Assembly: GCA_903854075.1 (NCBI GenBank)
Contig: CAINVI010000333.1
Coordinates: 1-7,756, forward strand
Direction: 5' to 3'
DNA length: 7,756 nt
Source: Candidatus Pollutiaquabacter sp.
GTDB lineage: Bacteria; Bacteroidota; Bacteroidia; AKYH767-A; 2013-40CM-41-45
How positions within the stretch are numbered: position 1 is the stretch's first letter; each line of letters starts with the position of its first letter. The translations under genes were made by a program, and so were the position numbers. Below the pieces are notes generated by a model. It was not told the DNA's origin, ran no database searches, and saw only the letters and a list, made by a program, of their open reading frames with translations. Positions 5,290-7,756 of the stretch are shown here, piece by piece.

Positions 5290-7323
5290 TTACTTGTTCA
5301 GCGAGGCTTTTGCCTGCTTGATTTCCTGGTCAAACGTAGACTGCGTAATGGAAATGTCATCTTTAAAGAAGAAAACACCGCCGTAATTGTAAACTACTTT
5401 CTGATACACTACTGTAGTTCCATCCTTTTTCACGACAATACGTTGGATATTTCGATTTGATTCTGCCAATTTTTCTTCGGTAACGCCTTCCTTGTAATCA
5501 GAGTCAACAATTTTAGCGACCGGCGCTGCGGAAACCTTAGGTGCCGTTTTGATCTCACCACCGGCTTCCGATGTTTTTGACAGTAATTGCTTTTTAGCTT
5601 CAATCTCCGCATAGGCTTTTGCCTTTCGATCAGCTTCGACTTGCTCGGCGAGAGCTTGTTGTGCCAGATAAATAGAATCTTGTCGGGCTTTTTCCTGTGC
5701 CAGCAATTCTTTGCGTTCTTGCTCTGCCTTTACTTTAGCTTCCGCTTCCTGCTGCGCCTTCAGCTCCGATTCGGCTTTAGCGATAGAATCGTTACGGGTC
5801 TTCAAGGCGATTGCTTCACTCCGCTCTCGTTCAGCGCGCGCTACGGAGTCTTTTCGGGATTGTTCACGTTGTAAGGCCAGCTCAGCATTGCGTGTCTTTT
5901 CAGCGGCTATAGCTGACTGAACAGAATCCTGTCGTGCTTTTTCCGCTACCTTGGCCGCTGCAGCCATTCGCGTTTTTTCTTCGGCCAATGCCACTTCGGC
6001 ACGTTTAACGGAATCAACGCGTGCCTTCTCTAACGCGGCAAGCTGTGCCTTTTCCAACGACTTTCTCGCCTCGAGATCTGCTGCAGCTTTCTGTGTGGAG
6101 TCCGCTACAAATTTTTGACGCTCTTTCAGCTGTTGAGCGGCAAGCGCCATCGAGTCCTGTCGCGCTTTTTCCGTGGCTTTTTCCATGAGCTCTTGTTGCT
6201 TTCTCGCTTCAGCTTGTTGCAAAGCAAGCGCTGCAGTAGCTCGCTGCGTGGAGTCAGCAATTTCCTTCTGACGAATTTTCAGGGCGGCCTCGGCTCGCGT
6301 GGTGGAGTCTTGTCGTTGCTTGACCAGCAGTTCAAGGCGAATCTTCTCCTCGGCTTCCAATCGTTTACGTTCAGTTTCTGCCTTAGCTACTGCAGCCAGG
6401 GAATCCTGTCGATTTTTTTCCTGCAAGCGTGCTTCTTCTTCCGCTTTCGCTTTGGCGGCAGCGGCAGCACGAGCGGTGGTCAGCGAATCCTGACGCTGCT
6501 TCTCACGTTCGACTTTAGCCAGTGAATCCAAGCGCGATTTTTCGCGGAAAGCGGCAATCTCTTGCATTCGAAGGGCTTCCGCTTGCGCCCTGGCAATCGA
6601 ATCCTGTTGTGCTTTTTCACGGGCAGCAGCGGCAGCGGCCAATTGCGCTTGTTGTTGAGCCCTGGCGAGGGAATCCTTTCGCGCTTTCTCTTGTTCTGCC
6701 CGCAAGGCTGTAAGTTTCGCTTCGCGATCCTTGGCATTAACCAATGAATCGTTCCAGATCTTGTTCAAGGAATCGAGACGTGCACGGTCTTGCTGGCGCT
6801 TCAACTCTTCCGATGCTCGCTTGGCCAGGGTTTGTTCTTCTTTTATTTGGCGGGAATAATTCGCATCGTGTACGAAATCCTCGTAGGTAGGATTATATGA
6901 TAACTTGGCCACCGGTTTATTCATGGAATTGTCCTGAGAAACACCGGCGATGTCCTCGATGAAATCAAGACTGAATTCATTCTCGAAAATAATATCCGTC
7001 ATATCTCCGGGAACGGTGGTGTTAAACTCTACCACTTTGGTTACAACGCCGTATTTAGTGAACGTAATGGTATAATTCTTCTGCAGTACGAGGTTGAAAT
7101 CGTAAGTGCCATTATCCTTACTGGCTACTGTTTGCGCCGGCGCACCGGGCGCAGAAATAGAGATCGTTACGTTGCTGAGTGGCGCGCCATTCTGTCGGGC
7201 TTTACCCATTACGCGGACAAAGCCCATTTGGGCAGACACTGCGGTAGAAAGCAAGATAAAGCAGGCAATCAGAACAGCCACCCCGGAAACGGGCCTTTTT
7301 AATGATGAAAACGAGTGATTCAT
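5290..7323 (-). CDS. Exported beta-sandwich plus long Asp-Ser-punctuated coiled-coil protein
   Basis: This 677-residue protein has no name I can give. Residues 1-31 are a signal peptide: K9/R10, a hydrophobic core at 15-29, and VSA before Q32. Residues 34-110 look like the carboxypeptidase-regulatory-like beta-sandwich common in Bacteroidota envelope proteins (GAPLSNVTISI, NGTYDF, YTITFTKYGVVTK). Residues 116-160 form a linker. Residues about 164-577 are an almost unbroken helix-forming stretch rich in Ala, Glu, Lys, Arg and Gln, with 16 Asp-Ser dipeptides, 12 of them R-x-D-S. The last 55 residues (623-677) return to beta-type sequence with aromatic residues (VVYQKVVYNYGGVFFF). There is no membrane anchor after the signal and no lipobox, so the mature protein is periplasmic or surface-exposed. 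The composition recalls the TolA stalk, so a spacer or scaffold is my guess. The ATG at 7323 fits the signal peptide; no Shine-Dalgarno is visible. Confidence 0.9.
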   Translation of the reverse strand: MNHSFSSLKRPVSGVAVLIACFILLSTAVSAQMGFVRVMGKARQNGAPLSNVTISISAPGAPAQTVASKDNGTYDFNLVLQKNYTITFTKYGVVTKVVEFNTTVPGDMTDIIFENEFSLDFIEDIAGVSQDNSMNKPVAKLSYNPTYEDFVHDANYSRQIKEEQTLAKRASEELKRQQDRARLDSLNKIWNDSLVNAKDREAKLTALRAEQEKARKDSLARAQQQAQLAAAAAAREKAQQDSIARAQAEALRMQEIAAFREKSRLDSLAKVEREKQRQDSLTTARAAAAAKAKAEEEARLQEKNRQDSLAAVAKAETERKRLEAEEKIRLELLVKQRQDSTTRAEAALKIRQKEIADSTQRATAALALQQAEARKQQELMEKATEKARQDSMALAAQQLKERQKFVADSTQKAAADLEARKSLEKAQLAALEKARVDSVKRAEVALAEEKTRMAAAAKVAEKARQDSVQSAIAAEKTRNAELALQREQSRKDSVARAERERSEAIALKTRNDSIAKAESELKAQQEAEAKVKAEQERKELLAQEKARQDSIYLAQQALAEQVEADRKAKAYAEIEAKKQLLSKTSEAGGEIKTAPKVSAAPVAKIVDSDYKEGVTEEKLAESNRNIQRIVVKKDGTTVVYQKVVYNYGGVFFFKDDISITQSTFDQEIKQAKASLNK
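5593..6834 (-). repeat. Degenerate repeat region encoding the Asp-Ser-punctuated helix
   Basis: Residues 164-577 of the exported protein repeat a loose module of the form EKARQDSLARA followed by an Ala/Glu/Lys/Arg/Gln-rich stretch. Asp of each Asp-Ser falls at residues 184, 192, 217, 241, 266, 279, 307, 339, 357, 390, 408, 437, 466, 492, 512 and 549, so spacing is 8-37 with many intervals near 25, 29 or 33. The bases repeat less well than the residues: Gln, Asp and Ser each use several codons from copy to copy. The array is therefore old and held at protein level. Confidence 0.85.
6010..6315 (-). repeat. Tandem 153-base (51-residue) duplication inside the coiled coil
   Basis: Residues 337-387 and 388-438 align without gaps over their first half. 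Both hold RQDS, then LK, RQK and ADSTQ at the same offsets: Asp-Ser at 339 and 390, and again at 357 and 408, each pair 51 apart. ADSTQ occurs only in these two places in the protein. The second halves have diverged. Confidence 0.7.
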
Positions 7324-7332
7324 AGTGTATTA

Positions 7333-7340
7333 CAAAAATA
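7333..7340 (-). promoter_or_regulatory. Possible Bacteroidota -7 promoter box (TATTTTTG)
   Basis: Read on the minus strand, the eight bases match the Bacteroidota TAnnTTTG box. They end ten bases before the ATG of the coiled-coil gene, which would give a very short leader. No good TTTG -33 element is present; the nearest candidate is TTTC at 7360-7357, 16 bases away and so a little close. A promoter is expected in this 100-base gap, but the match could be chance in A/T-rich DNA. Confidence 0.28.
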
Positions 7341-7370
7341 AGGGTAAGCTGTTCACGAAATGCACCGGAT

Positions 7371-7430
7371 TACCTGATTTTATTCCATTTTTCAACAAGC
7401 AAAGGACAATAATCAGGCCAAAATCAGGTA
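7371..7430. repeat. 11-bp perfect inverted repeat with an extra half copy
   Basis: TACCTGATTTT at 7371-7381 is the exact reverse complement of AAAATCAGGTA at 7420-7430. A further AATCAGG lies at 7411-7417, just inside the right arm. The right arm spans the stop codon of the HMG-CoA lyase gene and the left arm lies about 50 bases before the next start. The 38-base loop and lack of a T-run argue against a simple terminator; a binding site for a dimeric regulator is possible. Confidence 0.5.
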
Positions 7431-7756
7431 TGAAAAATTCGGCCGGCTATTCGGAGAGCTTCGGGAATAGCATCGGCATGTAATCCAACAGCTGCAGGTC
7501 CGCCGAAATGGGCTATCAGCGCTTCGGTAGCCATATTTCCAACAAGTCGGTCATCGGCCATCGGGCAACCACCAATTCCGTTGAATGCACTGTCAAAACG
7601 ACGACAACCGCTTTCCCAGGCAGCCTCAACCTTCTCTTTCCAGGTATCGGGATGAGTATGTAAATGCGCGCCCAGCTCTACGGTATGACATTCAGGTATG
7701 AGGGCTGAAAAAAGGTGCCTGATACTTTCCGGAGTACTCACACCTACGGTATCTGC
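7424..7756 (-). CDS. Hydroxymethylglutaryl-CoA lyase, C-terminal 110 residues (5' end cut by the window edge)
   Basis: HMG-CoA lyase splits HMG-CoA into acetoacetate and acetyl-CoA, a step in leucine breakdown. The reading frame is open to the right edge, so the true start lies outside the window; the GTG at 7741 is an internal Val codon. Counting from the edge, the piece begins ADTVGVSTPE, the family's DTxGVxTP motif at the end of the TIM-barrel strand. The metal-binding pair H31/H33 lies in GAHLHTHP, and the catalytic Cys C64 in GIGGCPMA. The 31-residue distance between H33 and C64 equals that in the human enzyme (H235 to C266, from memory). GNMATEALI follows, as in Bacteroidota homologues. 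A related DRE-TIM lyase is less likely because the GGCP cysteine motif is present. It ends 100 bases before the coiled-coil gene. Confidence 0.92.
   Translation of the reverse strand, partial: ADTVGVSTPESIRHLFSALIPECHTVELGAHLHTHPDTWKEKVEAAWESGCRRFDSAFNGIGGCPMADDRLVGNMATEALIAHFGGPAAVGLHADAIPEALRIAGRIFHT

Noticed and set aside
5587..6747. Several plus-strand open frames opposite the coiled coil
   Set aside because: They mirror the Ala/Glu/Lys/Arg-rich repeat codons and give Ser/Arg/Phe/Leu-rich translations with no domain.
5593..6834. CRISPR-like array
   Set aside because: The recurring bases are degenerate codons of one open frame, with uneven spacing and no unique spacers.
7371..7430. Rho-independent terminator for the HMG-CoA lyase gene
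   Set aside because: The loop is 38 bases, the arms are A/T-rich, and no T-run follows on the minus strand.

Overview
The window looks like a stretch of chromosome from a member of the Bacteroidota. The evidence is the Bacteroidota-style HMG-CoA lyase tail, a carboxypeptidase-regulatory-like beta-sandwich fused to a long coiled coil, no Shine-Dalgarno sequences, A/T-rich start contexts, a TAnnTTTG promoter-like box, and lpxB (so LPS-bearing) beside a SpoIID-type cell-wall enzyme and ComEC. Genus cannot be told from what I see. All eight genes I support are on the minus strand, so transcription runs from the high coordinates to the low ones. There is no RNA gene, insertion sequence or CRISPR array, and no gene-free stretch over 100 bases.

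Layout in transcription order: (1) the C-terminal end of a hydroxymethylglutaryl-CoA lyase, cut by the right edge (7756-7424). (2) A 100-base gap with an 11-bp perfect inverted repeat and a possible promoter. (3) A 677-residue exported protein (7323-5290): signal peptide, beta-sandwich domain, about 410 residues of Ala/Glu/Lys/Arg/Gln-rich helix punctuated by 16 Asp-Ser dipeptides, and a small C-terminal module. (4) surE (5258-4482), then two 100-101 residue three-helix membrane proteins (4492-4187 and 4197-3895), lpxB (3895-2768) and a SpoIID-domain protein (2771-1614), all joined by overlaps of 11, 11, 1 and 4 bases. (5) After a 70-base gap, comEC from a GTG at 1543, cut by the left edge. 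The comEC frame is open from there to the edge; I translated it by hand because it has no stop in the window.

How the genes fit together: the overlapping block is almost certainly one translationally coupled operon with an envelope theme. LpxB makes the lipid A disaccharide, the SpoIID protein probably cuts glycan strands in the periplasm, ComEC is the inner-membrane DNA uptake channel, and SurE is a housekeeping nucleotidase. The roles of the two small membrane proteins are unknown.

The least explained items are the 677-residue Asp-Ser-punctuated stalk protein, with its 51-residue internal duplication, and the pair of tandem small membrane proteins, which look like diverged copies of each other joined by identical 11-base overlaps. 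I see no clear sign of a new defence or mobile system.
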